Origin: Ornithinimicrobium cryptoxanthini
Lineage (GTDB): Bacteria > Actinomycetota > Actinomycetes > Actinomycetales > Dermatophilaceae
Reading direction: 5' to 3'
Assembly: GCF_023923205.1 (NCBI RefSeq)
Contig: NZ_CP099490.1
Coordinates: forward strand, 372,001-436,000
Length of the DNA stretch: 64,000 nucleotides
This document shows positions 45,535 to 55,036 of the stretch, piece by piece (position 1 is the first letter of the stretch; every line of letters starts with the position of its first letter). The notes below the pieces were generated by a model. That model had not been told where the DNA came from, ran no database searches, and saw nothing but the letters and a program-made list of their open reading frames with translations. The position numbers and the translations under genes were made by a program.

Positions 45535-47553
45535 AACAAACAGCGCACGCGTGGCCCCTGGATGTGGATCGTGATGGTCCTCGGACTGGGCATTCTGTGG
45601 TACTCCCTCATGATGCCCAGCGCCTACGAGCGCATCGACACGTCCGAGGCCCTGGACCTGATCAGGACCGACAAGGTCGCTGAGGCGGTCCTGACCCCCG
45701 ACCGCATCGACCTGGTGCTCACCGACGGCGAGACCTTCAGCAACGACGAGGTCACCGACGCCGACCGGGTGCAGGCGTTCTATGTCCCGTCGCGCGGCGA
45801 GATGCTCGTCGACGAGTTTGAGGCGCACCCGCCGACGGAGGCGTTCACCGACGACCCGGCACAGCCCAACTGGTTCGCCTCGTTGCTGATGACCGTGATC
45901 CCGCTGTTGCTGATCCTGGGTCTGTTCCTCTTCCTGATGACCCGCATGCAGGGAGGCGGCCGCGGCGTCATGCAGTTCGGCAAGTCCAAGGCCAAACTGG
46001 CCTCCAAGGACATGCCGAAGGTCACCTTCGCCGACGTGGCCGGAGCGGACGAGGCCGTCGAGGAGCTGCACGAGATCAAGGAGTTCCTCGCCGAGCCCCG
46101 CAAGTTCCTCGAGGTTGGTGCCAAGATCCCCAAGGGTGTCCTGCTCTATGGCCCGCCCGGAACCGGCAAGACCCTGCTGGCTCGCGCGGTGGCCGGGGAG
46201 GCCGGAGTGCCGTTCTACACCATCTCGGGTTCGGACTTCGTCGAGATGTTCGTCGGTGTCGGTGCCTCCCGAGTGCGCGACCTGTTCAAGGAAGCCAAGG
46301 AGAACGCTCCCGCGATCATCTTTGTCGATGAGATCGACGCCGTCGGTCGACACCGCGGCGCGGGCATGGGCGGCGGTCATGACGAGCGCGAGCAGACTCT
46401 CAACCAGCTGCTGGTCGAGATGGACGGCTTCGACGCCCACGCCAACGTGATCCTCATCGCGGCCACCAACCGTCCCGACATCCTGGACCCTGCACTGCTG
46501 CGCCCGGGCCGCTTCGACCGCCAGATCGCTGTGGAGGCGCCCGACATGCTCGGCCGTCTGCACATCCTCCAGGTGCATTCCAAGGGCAAGCCGATGGGTG
46601 CCGACCTGGACCTGATGACGGTCGCGCGCCGCACCCCGGGCTTCTCCGGTGCTGACCTTGCCAACGTGCTCAACGAGGCAGCACTGCTGACCGCCCGTCG
46701 CAACGAGACCGTCATCGAGGACCACCATCTCGACGAGGCGATCGATCGCGTCATGGCTGGGCCGCAGAAGCGCAGTCGCATGATGAGCGCGAAGGAAAAA
46801 AAGATCACCGCCTATCACGAGGGCGGTCACGCGCTGGTCGCCGCCGCGATGCACAACACCGACCCCGTGAGCAAGGTGACGATCCTGCCGCGTGGCCGGG
46901 CCCTGGGTTACACGATGGTGCTGCCGGCTGATGACAAGTACTCCACCACGCGCAACGAGCTGCTCGACCAGTTGGCCTACGCACTGGGCGGTCGTGTCGC
47001 CGAGGAGATGGTCTTTCACGACCCCACGACCGGTGCCTCCAACGACATCGAGAAGGCCACCGGATTGGCCCGCAAGATGGTCACCGAGTTCGGCATGAGC
47101 GAGCGAGTGGGTGCGATCAAGCTCGGTGCGGGCAGCGGCGAGGTCTTCATGGGCCGCGACATGGGCCACGGGCGTGACTACTCCGAGGACCTGGCCGGGG
47201 TCGTCGACCAGGAGGTGCGTCGCCTGATCGAGGCCGCCCACGACGAGGCCTGGCACGCACTGAACGACAACCGCCACGTGCTGGACCGGTTGGTCCTTGA
47301 GCTCCTCGAGAAGGAGACGCTCAACGCTCCCGCCCTGGCTGAGCTCTTCGAGGACATCGTCAAGCGCTCCGAGCGTCCCGTCTGGCTCAGCAGCGACCAC
47401 CGCACGGTCCACACCGCCGGCCCCGTGCTGACCGAGGCTGAGCAACGCGCGATGGCCAACGGCCACCACCCGCCCTCGGACGGTCAGGAGCACCCACCCG
47501 CCAAGATCATCGAGGTTCCGGACGGCGGCCACGTCGGCAGCGGTGAGCACTGA
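45532..47553 (+). CDS. ftsH: ATP-dependent zinc metalloprotease FtsH
   Basis: A membrane AAA+ protease of 673 aa. Helix 1 (about 10-28) and helix 2 (about 116-138) flank an extracytoplasmic domain. Walker A is GPPGTGKT (from 207), Walker B is IIFVDEID, and the second region of homology is [20 protein letters not shown]. The protease site is HEGGH (429-433) with the downstream Asp in [10 protein letters not shown]. It degrades misfolded membrane and regulatory proteins. The His/Pro-rich tail ends with HVGSGEH. The GTG candidate start of folE lies inside its 3' end. Confidence 0.97.
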   Translation: MNKQRTRGPWMWIVMVLGLGILWYSLMMPSAYERIDTSEALDLIRTDKVAEAVLTPDRIDLVLTDGETFSNDEVTDADRVQAFYVPSRGEMLVDEFEAHPPTEAFTDDPAQPNWFASLLMTVIPLLLILGLFLFLMTRMQGGGRGVMQFGKSKAKLASKDMPKVTFADVAGADEAVEELHEIKEFLAEPRKFLEVGAKIPKGVLLYGPPGTGKTLLARAVAGEAGVPFYTISGSDFVEMFVGVGASRVRDLFKEAKENAPAIIFVDEIDAVGRHRGAGMGGGHDEREQTLNQLLVEMDGFDAHANVILIAATNRPDILDPALLRPGRFDRQIAVEAPDMLGRLHILQVHSKGKPMGADLDLMTVARRTPGFSGADLANVLNEAALLTARRNETVIEDHHLDEAIDRVMAGPQKRSRMMSAKEKKITAYHEGGHALVAAAMHNTDPVSKVTILPRGRALGYTMVLPADDKYSTTRNELLDQLAYALGGRVAEEMVFHDPTTGASNDIEKATGLARKMVTEFGMSERVGAIKLGAGSGEVFMGRDMGHGRDYSEDLAGVVDQEVRRLIEAAHDEAWHALNDNRHVLDRLVLELLEKETLNAPALAELFEDIVKRSERPVWLSSDHRTVHTAGPVLTEAEQRAMANGHHPPSDGQEHPPAKIIEVPDGGHVGSGEH

Positions 47554-48124
47554 GATGGACCTGCCCCGGATCGAGGCAGCGGTGCGCGAGATCCTGTTCG
47601 CCGTCGGTGAGGATCCGGACCGGGAGGGACTGCGGGACACCCCCGCACGGGTAGCCCGCGCCTACACCGAGACGTTTGCCGGGTTGGCGCAGGACCCGGA
47701 GACCGCACTGTCCGCGACGTTCGACGTCGCGCACGAGGAGCTGATCCTGGTGCGTGACATCGCTCTCTACAGCACGTGCGAGCACCACCTGGTGCCGTTC
47801 CACGGGGCAGCCCACGTGGGCTACATCCCGGGACAGGACGGTCGGGTGGCCGGACTGTCCAAGTTGGCCCGTCTGGTCGAGGTGTATGCGCGCCGGCCCC
47901 AGGTCCAGGAGCGGTTGACCACGGAGATCGCCGAGGCGCTGGTGGCGCAGCTGGACCCGCGCGGCGTGATCGTGGTCATCGAGGCGGAGCACCTGTGCAT
48001 GTCGATGCGAGGTGTCCACAAGCCGGGGGCCACGACCATCACCTCGGCGGTGCGGGGTCAGCTGACCGACCCAGCCACGCGCGCGGAGGCCATGAGCCTG
48101 ATCCTGGCCGACCGGGGCCGGTGA
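47543..48124 (+). CDS. folE: GTP cyclohydrolase I
   Basis: A protein of 193 aa catalysing the first step of folate synthesis, GTP to dihydroneopterin triphosphate. Zinc ligands appear in [13 protein letters not shown] and [12 protein letters not shown]; the GTP site includes [20 protein letters not shown] in two adjoining parts. The GTG at 47543 overlaps ftsH; ATG 47555, two bases after the ftsH stop with GGTGAG before it, is an equally good start. It heads the folE-folP-folBK-DUF3180 operon. Confidence 0.96.
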   Translation: MSTEMDLPRIEAAVREILFAVGEDPDREGLRDTPARVARAYTETFAGLAQDPETALSATFDVAHEELILVRDIALYSTCEHHLVPFHGAAHVGYIPGQDGRVAGLSKLARLVEVYARRPQVQERLTTEIAEALVAQLDPRGVIVVIEAEHLCMSMRGVHKPGATTITSAVRGQLTDPATRAEAMSLILADRGR

Positions 48125-48131
48125 GCCAGCG

Positions 48132-49088
48132 GTGTCATCCGCAACACCGGGTCCAGACGTCCCGAACGGTGTGACTGGTCGGCCTGGATCCGACCACGAC
48201 GAACCAGCCCACCGGCCTTTCCCGCTGATCATGGGGGTGGTCAACGTGACCCCCGACTCCTTCAGCGACGGAGGCCGCTGGTTCGAGCCTGCGGCAGCGG
48301 TCGAGCACGGGCTGGCACTGCTCGGGCAGGGCGCAGACCTGCTCGACGTCGGTGGCGAGTCCACCCGCCCAGGTGCGGAGCGTCCGACCGAGCGTGAGGA
48401 GCTGGACCGGGTCATCCCCGTGGTCGCGGCCCTGGCCGCTCAGGGCGCGCGGATCTCCATCGACACGATGCGCTCCCGGGTCGCCGCGGAGTCCCTCGAC
48501 GCCGGTGCCACGCTGATCAACGATGTCTCCGGTGGCCTGGCAGACCCGCAGATGGCAACCATGGCAGCACGCAGCGGGCTCCCCTTCGTGGCGATGCACT
48601 GGCGGGCCCACTCGGCACACATGCACCGCGAGGCTCGCTATGCCGATGTCGTCACCGAGGTTGTCGCAGAGCTGCTCGAGCGCGTCGAGGCACTGGTGGA
48701 GGCTGGCGTGGCCCGCGAGGCGATCATCCTCGACCCCGGCTTCGGCTTCAGCAAGGACGCCGGCCACAACTGGGAGCTCCTGGCTGGCCTCGACCAGGTC
48801 ACGGCCCTGCCTCATCCCGTTCTGGTAGGCACCTCCCGCAAACGGTTCCTGGGGCGTCTCGGTGCGGCTGTGGGGTCCACCGTCGGACCCGCCCCGTCGG
48901 GTGAGCCCACCCCGTCGGGTGCCCTGTCGCCCCCGACGCCGCCCGCCGAGCGCGATGCCGCCACGGCGGCGACCAGCCTGCTCGCGGCCCAGGCCGGCGC
49001 GTGGGCCGTCCGGGTGCACGATGTGCCTGGCACCCGGGACGCGCTCGCCGTCTGGGCCCATGTGCACGCGGCAGGGGGACGCGCGTGA
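48132..49088 (+). CDS. folP: Dihydropteroate synthase
   Basis: A TIM-barrel enzyme of 318 aa joining p-aminobenzoate to the pterin; the sulfonamide target. MGVVNVTPDSFSDGG, LLDVGGESTRPGA, SIDTMRS, INDVSGG, DPGFGFSKD and GTSRKRFLG are all present. A Pro/Ser/Gly-rich insertion (about 258-278) lies between the SRK loop and the last helices. The N-terminal 30 residues are polar and may be over-extended. It overlaps the folBK start by 4 bp. Confidence 0.96.
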   Translation: MSSATPGPDVPNGVTGRPGSDHDEPAHRPFPLIMGVVNVTPDSFSDGGRWFEPAAAVEHGLALLGQGADLLDVGGESTRPGAERPTEREELDRVIPVVAALAAQGARISIDTMRSRVAAESLDAGATLINDVSGGLADPQMATMAARSGLPFVAMHWRAHSAHMHREARYADVVTEVVAELLERVEALVEAGVAREAIILDPGFGFSKDAGHNWELLAGLDQVTALPHPVLVGTSRKRFLGRLGAAVGSTVGPAPSGEPTPSGALSPPTPPAERDAATAATSLLAAQAGAWAVRVHDVPGTRDALAVWAHVHAAGGRA

Positions 49089-49951
49089 CTGATCGGATCA
49101 CGCTGTCCGGCGTGACGGCATACGGCTATCACGGGGTCCTGGCGAGCGAGAAGGCGGAAGGGCAGGAGTTCTCCGTCGACCTCGTGCTGGAGGTTGACCT
49201 GACCCGAGCGGCCGCGACCGACGACCTCCGTCACACAGTGAACTATGCCGAGGTGGCCGCCGACGTCGTCGCGATCCTCGAGGCACCCGCGCAGGACCTG
49301 ATCGAGACCGTGGCGGGGCAGATCGTCGACTCCGTGCTCACCCGGCCCCTGGTCGAGGCCGTGACGGTGACGCTGCACAAGCCGCACGCGCCTGTGGGGG
49401 TGCCGTTCGGGGACGTGACTGTCGAGCTGCGCCGAGAGCGGGACGTCCCGGTCGTGATCGCACTGGGAGCCAACCTGGGCAGCGACCCCGCAGACACGAT
49501 CGATCGTGCTGCCGTGCGGCTGGCCCAGGTCCCGGGACTGTCGCAGGTGGTCCTCTCACCGTTGTTCGAGACCGATCCGGTCGGCGGTCCGGAGCAGCCG
49601 ACCTACACCAATGCCGTGGCGCTGGCCCGGACCTCCCTCGCGCCCGGACGGTTGCTGTCGGTCCTGCACGAGATCGAGGCCGATTTCGGGCGCACGCGGG
49701 AGATCCGTTGGGGGGCAAGGAGCCTGGACCTGGATCTCATCCAGGTCGGTCAGCCCGGTCAGCCCACCGAGTCGCAAAGTGACGACCCGGCGCTGACCCT
49801 GCCGCACCCCCGCGCGCACGAGCGAGCCTTTGTGCTGGCTCCATGGCACGCCGTGGACGAGGCTGCGCAGCTGCGCGTCGGTGACCTGGTCGTGCCGGTG
49901 GCGGAGCTGCTCGACGCCGTTGCTGACCAGGGGGTTCGCGCACGTGAGTGA
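49085..49951 (+). CDS. folBK: FolB-FolK fusion: dihydroneopterin aldolase / HPPK
   Basis: A bifunctional protein of 288 aa carrying two successive folate steps. Residues 1-118 are dihydroneopterin aldolase (YGYHGVLASEKAEGQEF with the conserved Tyr/His and Glu, HTVNYAEV, VTLHKPHAP). Residues 122-288 are 6-hydroxymethyl-dihydropterin pyrophosphokinase (VIALGANLGSDP, FETDPVGGPEQP, YTNAVA, RWGARSLDLDLI, LPHPRAHERAFVLAPW). In M. tuberculosis these are separate adjacent genes. No stop or start lies at the junction (RRERDVPVV). GTG start overlaps folP. Confidence 0.95.
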   Translation: MTDRITLSGVTAYGYHGVLASEKAEGQEFSVDLVLEVDLTRAAATDDLRHTVNYAEVAADVVAILEAPAQDLIETVAGQIVDSVLTRPLVEAVTVTLHKPHAPVGVPFGDVTVELRRERDVPVVIALGANLGSDPADTIDRAAVRLAQVPGLSQVVLSPLFETDPVGGPEQPTYTNAVALARTSLAPGRLLSVLHEIEADFGRTREIRWGARSLDLDLIQVGQPGQPTESQSDDPALTLPHPRAHERAFVLAPWHAVDEAAQLRVGDLVVPVAELLDAVADQGVRARE

Positions 49952-50468
49952 CATCGCCGGCGTGCGTGCCTCGGCCGTGGCGATGGTGGCCGTGGCCTCC
50001 ACCGCTGGCTGTGTGCTGCTCTTGCGTGGCTGGCGGGCGCTGGGCAAAAACCTGCCGGACGTGCCGTGGATCGGCATCGGGCCTCTGCTGCTCCTGATCC
50101 TCGTCGTGCTGGTCGCGGGCTGGCAGGTGCGGCGCTATGCCCGGTATCGCACGCAGGAGGGTGCGTCGAGGCGGGCGCCCCAGCGCGTCACCCCCCAGCG
50201 CGCCCGGGGCACTCTGGTCGCGGGTCAGTCGGCCGCGCTCGGCGGTGGTGCCCTAGTCGGCTGGTATCTCGCCATCGCCCTCGTCCACCTGCCCAACGTC
50301 GACGTGGTCTCAGTGCGGCAGATGGTGGTGCGGGCCGCGATCAGCGCCCTCGTGGCGCTCGCACTGGCAGGCGCCGGGCTGCTGACTCAGCACTGGTGCC
50401 GGCTGCCGCCAGGCGAGAACGATGACGACGAGGACGAGCCGCCGCGCGGCGTCAGCTACGTCTCCTAG
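49944..50468 (+). CDS. DUF3180 membrane protein
   Basis: A protein of 174 aa with four hydrophobic segments (about 9-24, 40-57, 92-112 and 125-148) and a basic loop after the second (RRYARYRTQEGASRRAPQR), ending in an acidic tail. It has the DUF3180 layout that follows folK in most actinobacteria. The GTG overlaps folBK by 8 bp. Function unknown; conserved linkage suggests a link to folate or to the membrane nearby. Confidence 0.85.
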   Translation: MSDIAGVRASAVAMVAVASTAGCVLLLRGWRALGKNLPDVPWIGIGPLLLLILVVLVAGWQVRRYARYRTQEGASRRAPQRVTPQRARGTLVAGQSAALGGGALVGWYLAIALVHLPNVDVVSVRQMVVRAAISALVALALAGAGLLTQHWCRLPPGENDDDEDEPPRGVSYVS

Positions 50469-50478
50469 CGGTCGCTCG

Positions 50479-50519
50479 CAAAGCGCCCTACCTCGGCGTT
50501 TACGCAGGTCAGGGCTTTG
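50479..50519 (+). terminator. Terminator of the folate operon
   Basis: CAAAG and GCCCT, then ACCT, pair with AGGT, AGGGC and TTTG across a 12-nt loop, with two single-base bulges. It ends 28 bp before the HNH gene. Confidence 0.6.
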
Positions 50520-50546
50520 TCGGTGGTGTGTGGTTGAGTGTTTGGT

Positions 50547-51953
50547 ATGGCGATCACGGGGACTGGGGTGGGAGTCGGGGAAGCGTTCTCCGGCTCGGGT
50601 TCCCTGACGCCGGAGATGGTCGAGTTGATGTTCGCGCAGTGGGAGCGGGAGCAGGCCAGCGATGACTGGGAGGCCGCGCGGGACGCGGCTCAGTGGCGCG
50701 CGATAGATGAGGCCCTGGCCCAGGAGCAGGTGTCAGGGTGGGCGGCTGAGGAGCTGGCGGGAGGGTTGGTTGCTGCGGGGCGGGGCCTGGACCGGGCGGG
50801 GGTCGACGCGGATGAGCTGGTGCGGGTCTTTGACGCCTCGATGAGCGATGGTCTTGAGGCGGTGGGGCAGTTGCGGGCGAGGTTGGACGGGATTGCTTTC
50901 TCGTTGGCGTTCGAGGCCGCGTCGCGGGGGTTGCACACCGCGGTGGGGCTCTCGTTGGTGGACTGGTTGCGGGTGCGGTGTCCGATGCTCTCGAAGCAGG
51001 AGGCGTGCCAGGTCCAGGACGTGGTCCGCGCCGCGGGACACCATTGGGGTGCGCCGTTGGCTGAGGCGGTCCGCACGGGGACCGGGGCGGTGCACCGGGT
51101 GGCGAAAGTCGCTAGGACGATGCGCCGGCTGGCGGGTTCGTTGGATGTGGATCAGCAGCAGGACTACGCGAAGATCGCCACCGGCGCGGCGACTAACCCG
51201 GGCATCAGTGACCAGGACCTGGATGTGGTGTGCCAGAAGTTGTTGATCGACCTGTTGGATGAGAAGCCGCGTGAGGAGGCCAAGGCCACCGCCCAGGAAC
51301 TGCGGCGGGTCACCTCGCGGCCGCTGGGTCGGGGGATGACCCGGTTCACCGTCGATGCCCCGGAAGGGGATGCGGGGCTCATCGACGGGGTGCTGTGCGG
51401 TCCGTTGGCCGCGCCGACACCGGCTGAGGACGGGACACCGGATGGGCGGATGCCGGGGCAGCGGAAGTATGACGCGTTCTGGTTGACGTTCAACCGTGGC
51501 ACGTCCAACCCTGGTGCCCCGCCCTCGTCGGCGCGGGCGTCGGTGATCGTGACGGTCAAGGCGGACCCGGCGACCGGGCGGCCTGAGGGGGCGGCGGTCA
51601 GCAGCACCGGTGCGGTGATGGACGCGGCCCAGGCGGGACGGTTGGCGTGTGTGGGGGATGTGACCCCGATCGTCCTGGGTGAGCACGGCGAACCCCTCGC
51701 GCTGGGGCGCACGGTGCGGTTGGCGACACCGGGGCAGTTCAAGGCGCTGATGGTCCGTGACGGGCAGTGCACCTATCCGGGGTGTTCGGTGCCCGGGACG
51801 TGGTGCGATTCGCATCACCTGATCTGGTGGTGTCGTGGTGGCGGCACCGACCTCGAACTCTTGGTCTTACTCTGCCCTCGGCATCACACGTTGGTCCACG
51901 ACCAAGACCTGATGGCCACCATCACCGGCTCCGTCGTGACCTGGCACGTGTGA
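50547..51953 (+). CDS. HNH endonuclease-domain protein (DUF222, 13E12 type)
   Basis: A protein of 468 aa. The DUF222 helical domain (about 30-330) is followed by an HNH motif at the C-terminus: RDGQCTYPGC, CDSHHLIWW and LLVLLCPRHHTLVHD, with paired Cys for zinc. This is the REP13E12-like family that occurs in many copies in actinobacterial genomes and behaves like a mobile or decaying repeat. Codon use is distinct from the neighbours, richer in TTG and GGG. ATG 50547 is chosen; a GTG 9 nt upstream is possible. Inserted between the folate operon and nuoD. Confidence 0.88.
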   Translation: MAITGTGVGVGEAFSGSGSLTPEMVELMFAQWEREQASDDWEAARDAAQWRAIDEALAQEQVSGWAAEELAGGLVAAGRGLDRAGVDADELVRVFDASMSDGLEAVGQLRARLDGIAFSLAFEAASRGLHTAVGLSLVDWLRVRCPMLSKQEACQVQDVVRAAGHHWGAPLAEAVRTGTGAVHRVAKVARTMRRLAGSLDVDQQQDYAKIATGAATNPGISDQDLDVVCQKLLIDLLDEKPREEAKATAQELRRVTSRPLGRGMTRFTVDAPEGDAGLIDGVLCGPLAAPTPAEDGTPDGRMPGQRKYDAFWLTFNRGTSNPGAPPSSARASVIVTVKADPATGRPEGAAVSSTGAVMDAAQAGRLACVGDVTPIVLGEHGEPLALGRTVRLATPGQFKALMVRDGQCTYPGCSVPGTWCDSHHLIWWCRGGGTDLELLVLLCPRHHTLVHDQDLMATITGSVVTWHV

Positions 51954-51968
51954 ACACCACGCCCCACA

Positions 51969-51988
51969 GCCCGGCCCCACGGCCGGGC
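51969..51988 (+). terminator. Hairpin after the HNH gene
   Basis: GCCCGGCC / GGCCGGGC with a 4-nt loop, 16 bp after the stop, followed by CTTC. It lies in the 162-bp gap to the convergent nuoD, in which I see no gene. Confidence 0.65.
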
Positions 51989-52115
51989 CTTCAAGCATGT
52001 CCGGCCTCGGTCCAGGGCGCGCTTTCGGGCGCCGTCGTGGTCCAGGTTGGCCTTTGGCACAGTCGCGGTCCAGGCCTGGCATCCGGGCGTGGGCCGGGCA
52101 GTCGACCGCCGAGAG

Positions 52116-53285
52116 CTACTTGTCGATGTCGCCGACGACGAAGAACGTGGACCCGAGGATCGCCACCATGTCGCCGATCAGGGCTCCGGGCAGCAACTCG
52201 GACAGCACCTGGACGTTGTTGAAGGACGCCGACCGCAGCTTCAGCCGCCACGGCACCTTGTCGCCGCGGCTGACCAGGAAGTAGCCGTTGAGCCCGAGCG
52301 GGTTCTCCGTCGCCTGGTAGTGCTCGCCCTCCGGCACCTTGAGCACCTTGGGCAGCTTTACGTCAATCGGGCCGTCCGGCAGTCCGCGCAGCACCTCCGT
52401 GCACCGCTCCGCCAGGTCGAGACTCACCTCCACCTGCTCCAGCAGCACCTCGAGCCGGGCATAGCAGTCGCCGGCGGTGCGGGTGACCACGCGCCCGGGG
52501 CCATCTGGGCCGAAGAGCTCGGCATAGGCGAGGTAGGGCTCGTCGCGCCGCAGGTCGATGTCGAGCCCGGAGGCCCGCGCGATCGGTCCGGACACGCCAT
52601 ACTGCCGCGCCTGTTCGGTGGTCAGCACACCGACGCCCACGGTGCGCCCACGCAGGATCGGGTTGTCGATCAGCATTGCCGCCACGTCTGGCAGCCGCCG
52701 TCGCACTGCCGACACAGCCATGTCGACTCGGTCCAGCCAGCCCTCGGGGATGTCCTCGCGCAGCCCGCCGACCTGCGCGATCATGTAGTGCATCCGGCCG
52801 CCCGAGATCTCCTCCATCACGGCCTGCAGCTCCTCGCGCTCCCGGAACGCATAGAAGATCGGCGTGATCGCGCCCAGCTCGAGCGGGTAGGACCCCAGGA
52901 ACATCAGGTGGTTCAGCGCGCGGTTGAGCTCGGCCAGCAAGGTGCGCGCCCAAGTCGCTCGTTCGGGCACCTCCATGCCCAGCATCGACTCCACGGCCAG
53001 AGCGACGCCGATCTCGTTGCTGAACGCCGACAGCCAGTCGTGCCGGTTGGCCAGCACCATGATCTGTCGATAGTCGCGCACCTCGAAAAGCTTCTCCGCC
53101 CCACGGTGCATGTAGCCCACGATCGGCTCGGCGGCCACGATCCGCTCACCGTCGGCGGTGATGCGCAGACGCAGGACGCCATGGGTTGCCGGGTGCTGTG
53201 GGCCGATGTTGAGCACCATCACGGTGGTGGTCAGCCCAGCAGTCCCCAGCCCGATGTCCAGTTCCCTGTGCGGCACCCGACCCAC
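52116..53285 (-). CDS. nuoD2: NADH-quinone oxidoreductase subunit D-like protein (orphan copy)
   Basis: A protein of 389 aa homologous to the 49-kDa complex I subunit (NuoD/NDUFS2). [23 protein letters not shown] (Arg61), [16 protein letters not shown] and a C-terminal VVGDIDK are in the correct order. It is shorter than typical NuoD (about 440 aa) and has no other nuo genes nearby, matching the second nuoD seen in Streptomyces. It may replace NuoD in a variant complex. Its GTG start comes one base after the stop of the upstream methyltransferase gene, so the two are coupled. Confidence 0.92.
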   Translation of the reverse strand: MGRVPHRELDIGLGTAGLTTTVMVLNIGPQHPATHGVLRLRITADGERIVAAEPIVGYMHRGAEKLFEVRDYRQIMVLANRHDWLSAFSNEIGVALAVESMLGMEVPERATWARTLLAELNRALNHLMFLGSYPLELGAITPIFYAFREREELQAVMEEISGGRMHYMIAQVGGLREDIPEGWLDRVDMAVSAVRRRLPDVAAMLIDNPILRGRTVGVGVLTTEQARQYGVSGPIARASGLDIDLRRDEPYLAYAELFGPDGPGRVVTRTAGDCYARLEVLLEQVEVSLDLAERCTEVLRGLPDGPIDVKLPKVLKVPEGEHYQATENPLGLNGYFLVSRGDKVPWRLKLRSASFNNVQVLSELLPGALIGDMVAILGSTFFVVGDIDK

Positions 53286-53286
53286 G

Positions 53287-54246
53287 CTAGCCGAGGTCGC
53301 CCGATCGGCGGAGCGTCGTGGCCCACCAGAAGGCGCCGAGTCCCGTCGGTGCGGTCAGCGTCGCCAGTGCGTTGGCACGCTGCAGCTCCAGCAGATAGGC
53401 ACTCGGATCGGCCCGGGCCAGGTCCTGGTCCGGCAGCGGCCGGCGACCCAGCAGGTCGTGCAGGATGTCGCGCTGGCGGACCAGGCGGTCGGCGCCGAGC
53501 GCGTCGACCGCGACGTGTGCCGTCAGGTCGCAGGAACCGTCGGGCACCGGTGGCACGCTCACGCCGTCGCGGTATCCGATGAGCGTTCCCTCCACCGGCC
53601 GGTCATCGCGGGTGTGTCCGTAGTCCACGGCGACCACCAGTCCGCTCAGCACCCGCGAGCAGAGGTCGGCGTATGCCGTGTCCCGGGGGCGGCCGATCTC
53701 GGCCCGGCGCACGTGGTCCGGGACATGGGTGTCGAGCCAGTCCAGGTCGGCTCCCGACACCAGCTCGTCCGCTCGCTCGTCGCCCGTCGCAGGGTCGACC
53801 GTGACATAGCGCCACGGACCGTCAGGGGAGCGCAGAACCACCGGGCAGGGGACGACGTCGAGCCACTCGTGAGCGATGACCAGCACGTCGTCCAGTCCAG
53901 CGAGCTCCGCAGGGAGGCCGAGGCCACCGGGGGAGCGCAGCCAGTCGACACCGTCAGGCAGGTTGCTCGGACGGTCCACCACGTCGACGCCCCGCAGCGT
54001 CCGAGTGCGGTCAATGCTGTGCAACTCTCGCAGGAGCTCGCCGCGGCCCGCACCGATCTCCACGATGGTGCTCAGCCCATGTCGATCGGCCAGCGCCACG
54101 ACTGCCTGGGCAAGGACCTGCCCGGTCCCTGGGATCCCCTGGGCAGAGGTCGAGAAGTGTCCGGCTGGTCCCTCGGCACGCCGATAGAAGCCTTCAACGC
54201 CATAGAGCGCCTCCTGCCAGGCGGCCTGCCACGAGGTCCACGTCAC
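53287..54246 (-). CDS. MidA/NDUFAF7-like SAM-dependent methyltransferase
   Basis: A protein of 319 aa. It carries the family landmarks [35 protein letters not shown] (SAM motif I), [12 protein letters not shown] (the conserved Glu-Asp region), [13 protein letters not shown] and [18 protein letters not shown]7, the mitochondrial member, dimethylates an arginine of NDUFS2, the NuoD homologue, and is required for complex I assembly. Here the gene lies directly upstream of nuoD in one transcript with a 1-bp gap. GTG 54246 is chosen. The family call is from remembered signatures and is fairly secure. Confidence 0.82.
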   Translation of the reverse strand: MTWTSWQAAWQEALYGVEGFYRRAEGPAGHFSTSAQGIPGTGQVLAQAVVALADRHGLSTIVEIGAGRGELLRELHSIDRTRTLRGVDVVDRPSNLPDGVDWLRSPGGLGLPAELAGLDDVLVIAHEWLDVVPCPVVLRSPDGPWRYVTVDPATGDERADELVSGADLDWLDTHVPDHVRRAEIGRPRDTAYADLCSRVLSGLVVAVDYGHTRDDRPVEGTLIGYRDGVSVPPVPDGSCDLTAHVAVDALGADRLVRQRDILHDLLGRRPLPDQDLARADPSAYLLELQRANALATLTAPTGLGAFWWATTLRRSGDLG

Positions 54247-54248
54247 GA

Positions 54249-54282
54249 CCCCTAGTCTCGCGCGTCCCCTAGTCTCGCGCGT
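54249..54282. repeat. Tandem 17-bp duplication at the methyltransferase promoter
   Basis: CCCCTAGTCTCGCGCGT occurs twice without a gap (54249-54265 and 54266-54282), immediately upstream of the methyltransferase GTG. On its coding strand each copy contains GAGACT, a weak -10-like hexamer; the proximal one is about 7 nt from the start. Confidence 0.65.
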
Positions 54283-54390
54283 CGGGAGAGTGACGCTGCG
54301 CTGGGCCGGGGCAGGAGGCATGGTGGACCTGTGCGCGAACACTTACAGGTGGGAGTCTCACCTGCCACCGACCCATCAGGAGACAACCGC

Positions 54391-54918
54391 ATGAGCGCTC
54401 CAGTGACAGGTGGGAGCGCCCACAGCACGACCGAGAGCCCGATTGGCACCCTCACGCTCGTGACGGACGGGGATGCGCTGACCGGCCTCTACATGGAGAG
54501 CCACCGGCACGCGCCCGACCCGCAGTCGTGGGGGCCGTCGCGGGCCCCCGCTGAGTCGGCGCCGGTGGTCCGCGCTGCGATCAGCCAGCTGTCGGCATAC
54601 TTCAGGGGCGAGCTCACGCACTTCGACCTCGCGCTGGCACCCAGCGGGACGCTATTCCAGAAGCAGGTCTGGGAGCAGCTGCTGCGGATCCCCTATGGCG
54701 AGACCGCCAGTTATGGAGAGCTGGCCGCGCTGCTCGGCAACCCGGGTGCCTCACGTGCGGTCGGGCTGGCCAACGGGCGCAACCCGATCTCGATCATCGT
54801 GCCGTGCCACCGCGTCGTCGGCGCGGCGGGTCAGCTGACGGGGTATGGCGGGGGCCTGGAGCGCAAGCAGGTCCTGTTGGCGCTGGAGCAGCGGGTCGCG
54901 GGCCACTCGCTGTGGTGA
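54391..54918 (+). CDS. ogt: Methylated-DNA--protein-cysteine methyltransferase
   Basis: A protein of 175 aa that removes methyl groups from O6-methylguanine by suicide transfer to Cys. The C-terminal domain has FQKQVWEQLLRIPYGETASYGELA, in two adjoining parts, SRAVGLANGRNP and the active site IVPCHRVVG. ATG 54391 has AGGAGA upstream. A dyad CAGGTG...CACCTG at 54346-54364 lies before it and may be regulatory. Confidence 0.94.
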   Translation: MSAPVTGGSAHSTTESPIGTLTLVTDGDALTGLYMESHRHAPDPQSWGPSRAPAESAPVVRAAISQLSAYFRGELTHFDLALAPSGTLFQKQVWEQLLRIPYGETASYGELAALLGNPGASRAVGLANGRNPISIIVPCHRVVGAAGQLTGYGGGLERKQVLLALEQRVAGHSLW

Positions 54919-55024
54919 GCTCGCGGGCGTCAGTCGCGTGAGTCCCTTGAGTCGGCGGTGGCCGCGACGGCTGTCCCTGTGTCCTCCGGCGAGCCGGCTT
55001 TGGGGGATGGCGTGTGCCGCTGGG

Positions 55025-55030
55025 TAGTCT
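55025..55030 (+). promoter_or_regulatory. -10 box TAGTCT, leaderless start of lysS
   Basis: TAGTCT ends 6 nt before GTG 55037, leaving no room for a leader or ribosome site. Confidence 0.55.
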
Positions 55031-55036
55031 GGGGCA

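Noticed and set aside
45451..47640. Long open frame opposite ftsH (minus strand, 729 codons)
   Set aside because: It is a shadow of a highly G+C-rich gene in the complementary frame; composition is low in complexity and the plus strand encodes an unmistakable FtsH.
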